Notes under the pieces: generated by a model
Databases searched by the model: none
Seen by the model: the letters and a program-made list of their open reading frames with translations, nothing else
Told to the model about the DNA's origin: nothing
NCBI RefSeq assembly: GCF_024721315.2
Contig: NZ_JANFAK020000032.1
Location: 1-64,000, forward strand
From: Streptomyces sp. Isolate_45
GTDB lineage: Bacteria > Actinomycetota > Actinomycetes > Streptomycetales > Streptomycetaceae
Reading direction: 5' to 3'
DNA: 64,000 nucleotides
Program-made: the position numbers and the translations under genes
Shown here: positions 7,573 to 16,202 of the stretch, one piece after another
Layout of the letters: each line of letters begins with the position of its first letter
Position numbering within the stretch: the first letter of the stretch is position 1

Positions 7573-8799
7573 GTGCCTCGTACCGTCAGGGACGTCGTCT
7601 TCGTCGACGGCGTCCGCACCCCGTTCGGCAAGGCGGGCCCGAAGGGCATCTACCACGAGACCCGCGCCGACGACCTCGTCGTGAAGGCGATCCGGGAGCT
7701 GCTGCGCCGCAACCCGGACCTGGACCCCAAGAAGATCGACGAGGTCGCCATCGCCGCGACCACGCAGATCGGCGACCAGGGCCTCACGCTGGGCCGTACG
7801 GCCGGCATCCTCGCGGGCCTCCCGCAGTCCGTACCGGGCTACTCCATCGACCGCATGTGCGCCGGCGCGCTGACCGCCGTGACCGCCGTCGCGGGCGGTG
7901 TGGCCTTCGGTGCCTACGACGTCGCCCTCGCGGGCGGTGTCGAGCACATGGGCCGTCACCCCATGGGCGAGGGCGTGGACCCGAACCCGCGCTTCGTCTC
8001 CGAGAAGCTGGTCGACGAGTCCGCCCTGTTCATGGGCATGACCGCCGAGAACCTGCACGACCGGTACCCGACGATCACCAAGCTCCGCGCCGACGAGTAC
8101 GCCGTGCGCTCGCAGGAGAAGGCCGCGAAGGCGTACGCCGACGGCAAGATCCAGCAGGACCTGGTCCCGATCTCGGTGCGCAACACCAACGAGGCGGCCG
8201 GTGAGACGGGCTGGGGCCTGGTCACCACCGACGAGCCGATGCGCCCGGGCACCACGCTGGAGAACCTGGCCGGTCTGAAGACCCCGTTCCGGGTGCACGG
8301 CAACGTGACCGCGGGCAACGCCGCCGGTCTCAACGACGGTGCCACCGCCGCGATCATCGCGTCCGAGGACTTCGCCCGGGAGAACAACCTCCCGGTCAAG
8401 ATGCGCCTGGTCTCCTACTCCTTCGCGGGTGTCGAGCCGGAGGTCATGGGCTACGGCCCGATCCCGGCGACCGAGAAGGCCCTGGCCCAGGCCGGTCTGA
8501 CGATCGACGACATCGGCCTGTTCGAGGTCAACGAGGCCTTCGCCGTGCAGGTGCTGGCCTTCCTGGAGCACTACGGCATCGCCGACGACGACGCCCGCGT
8601 GAACCAGTACGGCGGCGCCATCGCGTTCGGCCACCCGCTGGCCTCCTCCGGCGTCCGCCTGATGAACCAGCTGGCCCGCCAGTTCGAGGAGCAGCCGCAC
8701 GTCCGCTACGGCCTGACCACCATGTGCGTCGGCTTCGGCATGGGCGCCACGGTCATCTGGGAGAACCCGAACTTCAACGCCGAGGGAGACTCCAAGTGA
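7573..8799 (+). CDS. fadA: Acetyl-CoA C-acyltransferase (3-ketoacyl-CoA thiolase)
   Basis: This 408-residue thiolase cleaves 3-ketoacyl-CoA with CoA in the last step of fatty-acid beta-oxidation. The acyl-accepting cysteine is C96 in SIDRMCAGAL; NEAFAVQVLAF and GGAIAFGHPLASSG carry the active-site His; the second Cys is in TTMCVGFGMG. GTG 7573 follows a strong site (GGAGGAGAG) 8 bases upstream; the frame extends slightly further 5' but lacks such a site. The stop overlaps the fadB start (GTGA), so the alpha and beta components of the complex are translationally coupled. Confidence 0.93.
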   Translation: MPRTVRDVVFVDGVRTPFGKAGPKGIYHETRADDLVVKAIRELLRRNPDLDPKKIDEVAIAATTQIGDQGLTLGRTAGILAGLPQSVPGYSIDRMCAGALTAVTAVAGGVAFGAYDVALAGGVEHMGRHPMGEGVDPNPRFVSEKLVDESALFMGMTAENLHDRYPTITKLRADEYAVRSQEKAAKAYADGKIQQDLVPISVRNTNEAAGETGWGLVTTDEPMRPGTTLENLAGLKTPFRVHGNVTAGNAAGLNDGATAAIIASEDFARENNLPVKMRLVSYSFAGVEPEVMGYGPIPATEKALAQAGLTIDDIGLFEVNEAFAVQVLAFLEHYGIADDDARVNQYGGAIAFGHPLASSGVRLMNQLARQFEEQPHVRYGLTTMCVGFGMGATVIWENPNFNAEGDSK

Positions 8800-10934
8800 G
8801 CACCACCGCTGAGCTCCTGAAGGGCGCGGCCGAGCTGTTCCCGGACGAGGTCGTCACGTCCGCGCACGTCCGTCACCTGGACCTGCCGTTCGGCGCCGGG
8901 CGCTTCGCGCTCGTCACGCTGGACAACGGCTTCGACCACACCAAGCCGACCACCTTCGGCCCGCAGTCCCTCGCCAACCTGAACGCGGCGATCGACCAGG
9001 TCGAGCAGGAGGCCACCGCCGGCACCATCGTCGGCGCGGGCATCACCGGCAAGCCGTTCATCTTCGCGGTCGGCGCCGACCTCAAGGGCGTCGAGCTGCT
9101 GAAGAAGCACGACGAGGCGCTCGCCATCGGCAAGGGCGGACACGACGTCTTCAAGCGTCTGGCGGCCCTCGCGGTCCCGACCTTCGCCTACTACAACGGC
9201 GCGGCGATGGGCGGCGGTGTCGAGGTCGGTCTGCACTGCACCTACCGCACCGTCTCGAAGGCCATCCCGGCGTTCTCGCTGCCCGAGGTCTTCCTCGGTC
9301 TGGTTCCGGGCTGGGGCGGCTGCGCCCTGCTGCCGAACCTGATCGGCGCGGAGCGCGCGGTCTCGGTCATCATCGAGAACTCGCTGAACCAGAACCGCCA
9401 GCTCAAGGGCAAGCAGGTCTTCGAGCTCGGCATCGCCGACGCCCTCTTCGAGGGTGCGGACTTCCTGGAGCAGTCGCTCCTGTGGACCGCGAACGTCCTG
9501 AACGGCACCACCGAGGTCGTCCGCGCGGACATCGACCGCGGCGAGGGCTGGGACGCGGCCGTCGCCAAGGGCCGCGCCGTCGCCGACTCCAAGGTGCACG
9601 GCGCCGCTCCGGCCGCCTACCGCGCGCTGGACATCATCGCCGCGGCCAAGGACGGCGACCTGCAGGCCGGCTTCGACGCCGAGGACACCGCGCTCGCGGA
9701 CCTCATCATGGGCGGCGAGCTGCGCTCGGGCATCTACGCCTTCAACCTGGTCCAGAAGCGCGCCAAGCGCCCGGCCGGTGCCCCGGACAAGTCCCTGGCC
9801 CGTCCGGTCACCAAGGTCGGCGTCGTCGGCGCGGGCCTGATGGCCTCCCAGCTGGCGCTGCTGTTCCTGCGCCGCCTGGAGGTGCCGGTGGTCCTCACCG
9901 ACATCGACCAGGAGCGCGTGGACAAGGGCGTGGGCTACGTCCGCGCCGAGATCGAGAAGCTGCTCGGCAAGGGCCGCATCAACCAGGACAAGGCGAACCG
10001 CCTGACCGCCCTGGTCAGCGGTGTCCTGGACAAGGCCGAGGGCTTCGCGGACGCGGACTTCATCATCGAGGCCGTGTTCGAGGAGATGTCCGTCAAGCAG
10101 AAGGTGTTCGCGGAGGTCGAGGCGGTCGCCCCGGCGCACGCGATCCTCGCCACCAACACCTCCTCGCTGTCGGTCTCCGAGATGGCCTCGAAGCTCCAGC
10201 ACCCCGAGCGCGTGGTCGGCTTCCACTTCTTCAACCCGGTCGCGATCCTCCCGCTGCTGGAGATCGTCCGCGGTGAGCAGACCGACGACGCCTCGCTCGC
10301 CACGGCGTTCGGTGTGGCCCGGAAGCTGAAGAAGACCGCGGTCCTGACGAAGGACGCCCCGGCGTTCGTCGTGAACCGCATCCTGACCCGCTTCATGGGT
10401 GAGATCCAGAACGTCATCGACGAGGGCACCCCGGTGGTCACCGCCGAGAAGGCCATCGAGCCGCTCGGCCTGCCGATGTCCCCGCTGGTGCTGCTGGAGC
10501 TCGTCGGCCCGGCGATCGGTCTGCACGTCTCCGAGACCCTGAACCGCGCCTTCCCGGAGCGCTTCACCGTCTCCCCGAACCTGGCGGCCGTGGTCAAGGC
10601 CGGCAAGCGCGGCTTCTACGTCTACTCCGCCGAGAACGGTTTCAAGCCGGAGCTGGACCCCGAGGTCGCCGCGCTGCTGGTCCAGGGCGACTCCGTCCTG
10701 ACCGAGCAGCAGGTCCGCGACCGCGTCCTTGACGCGGTGGCGCAGGAGATCGGCCTGATGCTGGAGGAGGGTGTCGTGGCCGAGGCCCAGGACATCGACC
10801 TCTGCCTCATCACCGGTGCGGGCTGGCCCTTCCACCTGGGCGGCATCACGCCGTACCTGGACCGTGAGGGCGTTTCGGAGCGGGTGAACGGCAAGAAGTT
10901 CCTCGCCCCGGGCGTGGCGAGCGTTCCCGCGTAA
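8796..10934 (+). CDS. fadB: Fatty-acid oxidation complex alpha subunit (enoyl-CoA hydratase / 3-hydroxyacyl-CoA dehydrogenase)
   Basis: A 712-residue bifunctional enzyme performing hydration and NAD-dependent oxidation in beta-oxidation. The N-terminal crotonase domain (about 1-310) has the oxyanion-hole AMGGGVEVGL and the catalytic Glu of LPEVFLGLVPGWGG. The NAD-binding fold begins near residue 338 (VGVVGAGLMASQ), and C-terminal 3HCDH domains follow (VVGFHFFNPVAILPLLEIV). GTG at 8796 overlaps the fadA stop by 4 bases. The strong hairpin at 10951 ends the operon. Confidence 0.93.
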   Translation: MSTTAELLKGAAELFPDEVVTSAHVRHLDLPFGAGRFALVTLDNGFDHTKPTTFGPQSLANLNAAIDQVEQEATAGTIVGAGITGKPFIFAVGADLKGVELLKKHDEALAIGKGGHDVFKRLAALAVPTFAYYNGAAMGGGVEVGLHCTYRTVSKAIPAFSLPEVFLGLVPGWGGCALLPNLIGAERAVSVIIENSLNQNRQLKGKQVFELGIADALFEGADFLEQSLLWTANVLNGTTEVVRADIDRGEGWDAAVAKGRAVADSKVHGAAPAAYRALDIIAAAKDGDLQAGFDAEDTALADLIMGGELRSGIYAFNLVQKRAKRPAGAPDKSLARPVTKVGVVGAGLMASQLALLFLRRLEVPVVLTDIDQERVDKGVGYVRAEIEKLLGKGRINQDKANRLTALVSGVLDKAEGFADADFIIEAVFEEMSVKQKVFAEVEAVAPAHAILATNTSSLSVSEMASKLQHPERVVGFHFFNPVAILPLLEIVRGEQTDDASLATAFGVARKLKKTAVLTKDAPAFVVNRILTRFMGEIQNVIDEGTPVVTAEKAIEPLGLPMSPLVLLELVGPAIGLHVSETLNRAFPERFTVSPNLAAVVKAGKRGFYVYSAENGFKPELDPEVAALLVQGDSVLTEQQVRDRVLDAVAQEIGLMLEEGVVAEAQDIDLCLITGAGWPFHLGGITPYLDREGVSERVNGKKFLAPGVASVPA

Positions 10935-10950
10935 CACCTGGTCGTAGTGG

Positions 10951-10988
10951 AAAGGGCCCGTCCGCACCTCGGTGCGGACGGGCCCTTT
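10951..10988. terminator. Bidirectional terminator between fadB and the glycopolymer locus
   Basis: A perfect 17-bp stem (AAAGGGCCCGTCCGCAC with its complement at 10972-10988) with a 4-base loop. The A-run and T-run flanks make it work on both strands, between two convergent genes. Confidence 0.9.
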
Positions 10989-11005
10989 CGCGTGCGCGGC
11001 CCGCG

Positions 11006-12745
11006 CTACTTGCGGCCGGGGCGGCCGTTCTTGACCAGACGCCGGGCGGCCGGCGAATCGGGGTTGAGGCTCAGCGCCTTCCCGGCGGCCTGGCGACGCA
11101 GTTCGTCACCGGGCTTGCCGAGTTTCGCGGCGGTCTCCGAGATCCGCAGCCACACCAGCGCGCGCCCGCTGCCGGCCGAGATCTCCACGGCCCGCTTCAG
11201 GCGCCGCTTGGCCTGGTCGGTCTCCTTGCGGCGGATGTGCGCCTGGGCCATGCCGATGAGCAGGTCGAGGTTCTCGTGCTCGGCGAGCAGCCGGGCGCCG
11301 ACCTCCAGGACGCCCCGGTCGTCCTTCGCCTCGACGAGCGAGGCGAAGCCGCTGAGGGTGATGTCGGTGAAGGGGACGTCGTCCGGCTCGTTGCGGTCCC
11401 GGCTGCCGCGGAAGGTCCAGCCCTTGCCCTTGCGCCACTTCCAGGTGCGGGGGCCGGGCAGGTCCAACCGGGTCCGGGTGCGTTCGTTGAAGTGCATGGA
11501 CAGCTCGGGGCGGCCCTCCCACTGGTCGACGGCCGCGGCGACGTACTCCTCGGCGACCGGGCGCAGGAAGGCGTACCGCTTGGGCTGCATGCAGTAGCCG
11601 ACGGCCTGGACGTACGGGGTGACCTCCGCCCGGATGTGTCCGACGTCCAGCACCCGGTCGGCCTGGTGGCCGGTCGGCACCTCCAGGTCGGGCAGCAGGG
11701 CGTGGGTGAGGGTCGCGGGGATGCGGTTGCTGTTGGCGTACGGGCGCATCCTGCGGATCACCTCCAGGGCGCCGATCTGCGCGACGGGGATCCCGTAGAG
11801 CGCGCGGGCGGTGAACAGGCCGGTGGAGAAGCAGCCGATCACCTGGCGGGGGGCCAGGTACTCGAAGACCGTCTCGGCGAGGACGGGAACGTCCAGGACG
11901 AGGAAGGCGACCCCGGCCTCCCGGGCGGCGAGGCCGAGGGTGTCGGCGAGGCTGGACGGGGCGCTGGGGTGCGGCTTGAAGACCACCGAGGTGAAGCCGA
12001 GCCGGAGCGCGTTGCGGAACATCCGCAGGTGCAGGTCCTCTTCCTCCTCCTCGGTGAGGATGCCGAGGGGGCTGAGGTACTGGCCGAGGAGGACCGCGGT
12101 GTCGGGACCGTTGCGGGCGAGCCGTGGCGGGATCACCCGGTCGAGGATGGCTCGGCACTCGTCGGTGACCTCCGCCATCAGCTTGAGGACGGCCGCGGTG
12201 TGCACGGGTTGCGAGGGGATGCCGTACTCGGTGAGGAGCATGGGCAGCAGGGTGGGGACCAGGTCCAGGTAGAGGACCTGGGTGATCCGGCCGTGGATCG
12301 TGCGGGGGAGGTCGTTGCGGGTGGGGCCGTAGCTCATGACCCCGTCGGCGTACACGGCCAGCGTGGCGTCCGAGAAGATCTTGCAGAGCGTCTGTGCGGG
12401 TTTGACCTGGATCGATTCGACGACGAGTTCCAGGGGGCCGGGGCGGATGCCCATCTTCTCCGCCATGACGGTGCGCCAGAGCGGGGCGTCCTCGTCGCGC
12501 GGGGCCCACAGCGCCGGGTGGAAGGGGTAGATGAGGTCGTTCCAGTAGACGACGCGGTGGAAGCGCGCGAGCACGGCGGCGGCGCCCGGCATGTGGTGCA
12601 GGGGCGTCGCGACCTCGGGGATCTCGACGTTGTTGCACACCAGCAGGACGCGTTCGCGGTCGTCCCGGCCGAGCTGGCCGGCGTCTATCGCGGCGGCCAC
12701 GGTCATGGCGCCGTAGAGGGTGGAGGCGGCGAATATGCGGGTCAT
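11006..12745 (-). CDS. Alpha-2,8-polysialyltransferase family protein with C-terminal helical repeats
   Basis: A 579-residue protein whose first 450 residues resemble the bacterial polysialyltransferase (POLYST) family: a GT-B-like fold with an A-D-G variant of the acidic D/E-D/E-G motif (133-135), the CMP-binding KPHP motif (257-260) and the S-T motif (307-308, GCFSTG). The last 120 residues are basic and helical, TPR-like (EVGARLLAEHENLDLLIGMA). It has no signal peptide, so it probably works on the cytoplasmic membrane face, extending a sialic-acid or Kdn-type polymer. ATG 12745 overlaps the stop of the upstream GT2 gene (ATGA), so the pair is coupled. Donor and linkage are inferred from the neighbouring neuA and neuB. 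Confidence 0.75.
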   Translation of the reverse strand: MTRIFAASTLYGAMTVAAAIDAGQLGRDDRERVLLVCNNVEIPEVATPLHHMPGAAAVLARFHRVVYWNDLIYPFHPALWAPRDEDAPLWRTVMAEKMGIRPGPLELVVESIQVKPAQTLCKIFSDATLAVYADGVMSYGPTRNDLPRTIHGRITQVLYLDLVPTLLPMLLTEYGIPSQPVHTAAVLKLMAEVTDECRAILDRVIPPRLARNGPDTAVLLGQYLSPLGILTEEEEEDLHLRMFRNALRLGFTSVVFKPHPSAPSSLADTLGLAAREAGVAFLVLDVPVLAETVFEYLAPRQVIGCFSTGLFTARALYGIPVAQIGALEVIRRMRPYANSNRIPATLTHALLPDLEVPTGHQADRVLDVGHIRAEVTPYVQAVGYCMQPKRYAFLRPVAEEYVAAAVDQWEGRPELSMHFNERTRTRLDLPGPRTWKWRKGKGWTFRGSRDRNEPDDVPFTDITLSGFASLVEAKDDRGVLEVGARLLAEHENLDLLIGMAQAHIRRKETDQAKRRLKRAVEISAGSGRALVWLRISETAAKLGKPGDELRRQAAGKALSLNPDSPAARRLVKNGRPGRK

Positions 12746-13728
12746 CGGGCGGCGGCGCCCTCGTGCCGGGCCATCAGTGCCCTGAGCTTGTTCACGCGTC
12801 CGGAGTCCATTCCCGCCAACGTTCCCTCGACGACGTCCTGGGGCAGGTCCCACAGGATCCGGGCGCCGCGTTCCCTCAGCAGTTCGCGGGTGGCTTCCTC
12901 GTACGACTCGGCGCGGTCCATGTGAATGACGATGAGCGCGCACAGGGTTCGCATCGCCTTGAACGACAGTTCATATCCGCGCGGATGGCGTGCCAACTCC
13001 TCGAAAATCAGCCGGAAAGCCGGGAGGAAGTCGAGCTGGCGTTCGTCCGGGGCCTTGGTGAGGGAAGTCGACACGTCGCGGCGGTAGAAGACGCCGTGGA
13101 GGTCGACGACGCCGAATGAGTCGGTCCGCAGGTGGAGCTTGTAGAACCAGGGCCGGTCCTCGGCGGTCCGCAGGCTCTCGTCGAAGTAGAGCGCGTCGAC
13201 GTCGAGGAGGCGCCGGCGGTCGTAGACGCCCGCCCAGGACTGGGGGTAGTCCATGAAGGTCGAGGCGTCCACGGGGCCTATCCAGTCCACGGGATTCAGT
13301 GGAAGGGCCCGGGGGGCGAGCGGCGCCATGACTATCTTGCGCTTCCTGCCGTAGACCCGAACGTGGCCGGTGCGCAGGAAGTCGACTCCCGATTGGCTCA
13401 TCCAGCCGACCAGTTGGGCGAGATATCCGGGGGCGTACCAGTCGTCACCGTCGAGGAAGGTGAAGAACCGGCCGCGGGCGGCCGCGAGTCCGATGTTCCG
13501 GGTGGCCGATATCCCCAGGTTCTGCTGATTACTGATCAGTACCGCGCCAGGAATGCGCGGCACCATCTCGCGCAGGATCTCCGAAGTCCCGTCGGTGGAA
13601 GCGTCGTCCACGACGATGAACTCGAAATCCTCCCGGGCATTCAGCACCAAGGACTTGAGCGCCGTCCGGCAGTAGTCTCGGACATCACACATCGCGACGA
13701 TTACCGAAAGGGTCACCATCGGAGGCAC
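12742..13728 (-). CDS. GT2 family glycosyltransferase
   Basis: A 328-residue GT-A fold transferase: LSVIVAMCDVRDYC opening, FIVVDDASTDGTSEIL (nucleotide-sugar site), LGISATRNIGLAAARG, and the metal-binding DXD-like FLDGDDWYAPG. The C-terminal half is helical and resembles TagF/TarQ-neighbour GT2 enzymes that build wall glycopolymers. It may start at GTG 13728 (close to GGGAGAAGG) or ATG 13719. It is co-transcribed with the polysialyltransferase gene and divergent from the DUF6716-neuAB operon. Codon use is visibly less GC-biased than in fadAB (ATA, TAT and AAT codons appear). The acceptor sugar is unknown. Confidence 0.82.
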   Translation of the reverse strand: MPPMVTLSVIVAMCDVRDYCRTALKSLVLNAREDFEFIVVDDASTDGTSEILREMVPRIPGAVLISNQQNLGISATRNIGLAAARGRFFTFLDGDDWYAPGYLAQLVGWMSQSGVDFLRTGHVRVYGRKRKIVMAPLAPRALPLNPVDWIGPVDASTFMDYPQSWAGVYDRRRLLDVDALYFDESLRTAEDRPWFYKLHLRTDSFGVVDLHGVFYRRDVSTSLTKAPDERQLDFLPAFRLIFEELARHPRGYELSFKAMRTLCALIVIHMDRAESYEEATRELLRERGARILWDLPQDVVEGTLAGMDSGRVNKLRALMARHEGAAAR

Positions 13729-14029
13729 TCACCTTCTCCCCATTTTCAACACACTTCTCCGGAAGGGTTCCCGCGCGGGCCGTCGGCGCGACCCTCCAGC
13801 CTACGTTCGAGTAACAGGTCGCCATCATGACAGAACCACTCGGAAGCCCCGTACGGGCGTCCCGGTGTGACGTACAACTCCCCAGGCCGTCGAGGCCTAT
13901 TCGTGACGTGTAAGGCTCGGATCAGCATGTAAGGTCTAACGGACCGCTCGGCAATCCGCCCTGTGTCCGCGCCCAGCTGCGGCTATCCCGACGGCAGTTG
14001 GGCCCGACCGACCGACCCAGGAATCACCA
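13729..14029. promoter_or_regulatory. Divergent intergenic region of the glycopolymer locus
   Basis: Three hundred bases separate two outward-reading operons. TGTAAGG occurs twice on the + strand, at 13909-13915 and 13928-13934, two helical turns apart, in an AT-richer patch. This could be a regulator site or part of a promoter for the DUF6716 operon. No convincing -35/-10 pair was found. Confidence 0.3.
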
Positions 14030-15304
14030 GTGCGCATCCACGTGCTCGCAGACTCCGACACCCGCTGGAAATGGGGCGCGGGTCTGGCGGTGGGACTGGC
14101 ACCTGGCAGCGAGGTCCACGCCCACATGCTGCGCGGCCGCAGCACGCCGACGGCACGGCAGCTCGCGGAAGTCGGCATCTCCCCCGCCTCCCTCAGCGAG
14201 GTCACCCTGGCGGGCTTCGCGGCGGCTCCGGAACTCGACGAGGCGGATCTGATCATCCTGGGCACCGTCGGCGGCGCGACGCACGCGGCCCTGCACGCGC
14301 TCGCCCGCCGCTTCCGCACCGCCCGACGCCGGCCGATCCTGATGACCGGTTACGTCGGCGTCGTCTACGAGAAGATGGCCGACGGGCTGCTCCTGCGAGC
14401 GGGCGCCGACATCATTCTCGCCAACAGCCCTTTCGACCGGCGCCGGTTCGGGGACATATTCGAACCCCTGGGAATTCCCACGTCCTGCATCGTCCAGACC
14501 GCGCTCCCCTTTCTCGACCAGCGGCCCTACGACGCGAACCGCACGCACGCCCAACATCCCTATACGGTCTGCTTCGCCGTCCAGCCGTCCGTACCCGCCG
14601 ACCGAAATGGCCGCCTCTACATGCTGCGCCGGGCGATATCCCACGCGCGACTGCGCCCGGGACGCGACGTACTCGTCAAACTCCGCAGCAAACCGGGCGA
14701 GGCGACCACTCACGTGGAAGCCCACCACTACCAGGCCCTCGCGGAACAACTCGAAGAACCGCTGCCGCCCAATCTGCATTTCGTGTACGGCAACATGTCG
14801 GAAACCCTGGACCGCACGGACCTGCTGGTCACCGTCAGTTCCACCGCCGCCCTCGAATCCATGCACCGGGGCATGCCGACCGCCATATTGAGCGATCTCG
14901 GCGTGCGCGAGGTTCATGGAAACCACTATTTCGCCGCTTCCGGATGCGTCACCGACTGGACGGCCATAGACGAGGGCGCCGCCCCCCTCGCCCACGAATC
15001 CTGGACCACCGACCAGGGAATACGGTCCGTCGATCCGTACGGGGAACTCCGCACCCGGATCGACGAATTGTGGGGCATTCCGTTGCCGCCCATCACCCCC
15101 TACTACACGGCGGAGAGCGCCCCCGAATACGTCGGTACGCTGTTGCGCCGCAGGGGCCTCGACCCGGACGGCTCCCCCGGCGCGGGAGCCCTGACGCGCA
15201 CCGCCGGCCCGATGCGGCGCACCTCCCGCCGCGTGCTGAAGGTCGCCTACCGGTTCGGGGTCCAGCGGGTGGCCCCGAAGATCCAGCAGTGGGGCGGCGT
15301 ATGA
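14030..15304 (+). CDS. DUF6716 putative glycosyltransferase
   Basis: A 424-residue protein of the Streptomyces DUF6716 group, thought to be a GT-B glycosyltransferase. The opening MRIHVLADSDTRWKWG is typical. LIILGTVGGATH, a VLVKLRSKPGE segment at the place where sialyltransferases have KPHP, and VTVSSTAALESMHRGMPTA (an S-T motif for the donor) support a relation to CMP-sugar transferases. It has no membrane segments; the C-terminus is basic (RRTSRRVLKVAYRFGVQR) and may touch the membrane. GTG start. The stop overlaps a 43-codon ORF (ATGA). The gene is rich in codons unusual for this genome (ATA, ATT, GAA, AAA). Confidence 0.72.
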   Translation: MRIHVLADSDTRWKWGAGLAVGLAPGSEVHAHMLRGRSTPTARQLAEVGISPASLSEVTLAGFAAAPELDEADLIILGTVGGATHAALHALARRFRTARRRPILMTGYVGVVYEKMADGLLLRAGADIILANSPFDRRRFGDIFEPLGIPTSCIVQTALPFLDQRPYDANRTHAQHPYTVCFAVQPSVPADRNGRLYMLRRAISHARLRPGRDVLVKLRSKPGEATTHVEAHHYQALAEQLEEPLPPNLHFVYGNMSETLDRTDLLVTVSSTAALESMHRGMPTAILSDLGVREVHGNHYFAASGCVTDWTAIDEGAAPLAHESWTTDQGIRSVDPYGELRTRIDELWGIPLPPITPYYTAESAPEYVGTLLRRRGLDPDGSPGAGALTRTAGPMRRTSRRVLKVAYRFGVQRVAPKIQQWGGV

Positions 15305-15432
15305 ACCGCGCCCGCCCGCGCACCCCGTCCGTACCGACGGCCACACCCGCGGCCACACCCTCGGCCGACCCCACCGCCGTACCCGTACCCGTGGCCGTCC
15401 CGGTCGCCGCACCCCAGGGGAAGAACCCGTGA
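15301..15432 (+). CDS. Pro/Val/Ala-rich 43-residue micro-ORF coupled to both neighbours
   Basis: This ORF starts at an ATG overlapping the stop of the DUF6716 gene (ATGA) and ends in a TGA overlapping the neuA start (GTGA). It encodes 43 residues dominated by Pro, Val, Ala and Thr (ATPAATPSADP, then VPVPVAVPVAAP). It has no homologue I recognise. It may serve only to carry ribosomes from one gene to the next, or it may be a remnant linker. The paired overlaps are the main support that it is translated. Confidence 0.4.
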   Translation: MNRARPRTPSVPTATPAATPSADPTAVPVPVAVPVAAPQGKNP

Positions 15433-16199
15433 ACGTCACCGCCGTCATACCCGCCCGGGGCGGCTCCAAGGGCATCCCCGGCAAGAACGTCGCCGAGGTC
15501 GGCGGCGTGCCCCTGGTCGCCCGGGCCGTGCTGGCCTGCCGCGGCGCCGCGCACGTGACCCGGGTCGTGGTGTCCACCGACGACGCCGCCATCGCGGCCG
15601 CCGCCCGGGAGGCCGGCGCCGACGTCGTCGAACGGCCCGCGGAACTGGGTTCCGACCTGGCCTCCAGCGAGTCCGCCCTGCTGCACGCCCTGGACTGTCT
15701 GGAGGAGCGGCACGCGGAGGCCGTCGGCGTACTGGTCTTCGTCCAGTGCACCAGCCCGTTCGTGACCTCCGAGGAGGTCGACGAGACCGTCCTGGCCGTC
15801 CTGCGGGACGGCGCCGACTCCGCCTTCACCGCCGTCCCCTTCCACGGGTTCCTGTGGGGCACCGAAGCCGCCGCCGGCTCCCCCACCGGTCCCGGCCACC
15901 GCGCGCACGGCGTCAACCACGACAGTTCCGTACGCCTGCGCCGCCAGGACCGCACCCCCGAGTACCTGGAGTCGGGCGCCGTCTACGCCATGCGGGCCGA
16001 CGGCTTCCGCCGCCACGGCCACCGCTTCTTCGGCCGGACCCAGCTCGTCCCCACGGCCCCGGAGCGGGCCATCGAGATCGACGAGCCCGGCGACCTCGCC
16101 CGTGCCCGTTCCCTCGCTCCCCTGCTCGACGCGCCACGGGGCGCACCACGGGTACCGGCCCCGCCAGTACCCCCTCAGCACATCGGAAAGGAACTCTGA
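15429..16199 (+). CDS. neuA: Acylneuraminate (nonulosonate) cytidylyltransferase
   Basis: This 256-residue enzyme activates a nonulosonic acid (sialic acid, Kdn or a relative) with CTP to give the CMP-sugar donor. The CTP-binding signature is complete (AVIPARGGSKGIPGKNV), followed by RVVVSTDDAAIAAAA, ERPAELGSDLASSES and LVFVQCTSPF. C-terminal EIDEPGDLARA is also typical. Family length is about 230; the last 25 residues are a Pro-rich tail. GTG start with AGGGGAAG 7 bases upstream, overlapping the micro-ORF stop. neuB begins 3 bases after its stop. Confidence 0.9.
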   Translation: MNVTAVIPARGGSKGIPGKNVAEVGGVPLVARAVLACRGAAHVTRVVVSTDDAAIAAAAREAGADVVERPAELGSDLASSESALLHALDCLEERHAEAVGVLVFVQCTSPFVTSEEVDETVLAVLRDGADSAFTAVPFHGFLWGTEAAAGSPTGPGHRAHGVNHDSSVRLRRQDRTPEYLESGAVYAMRADGFRRHGHRFFGRTQLVPTAPERAIEIDEPGDLARARSLAPLLDAPRGAPRVPAPPVPPQHIGKEL

Positions 16200-16202
16200 A
16201 CA

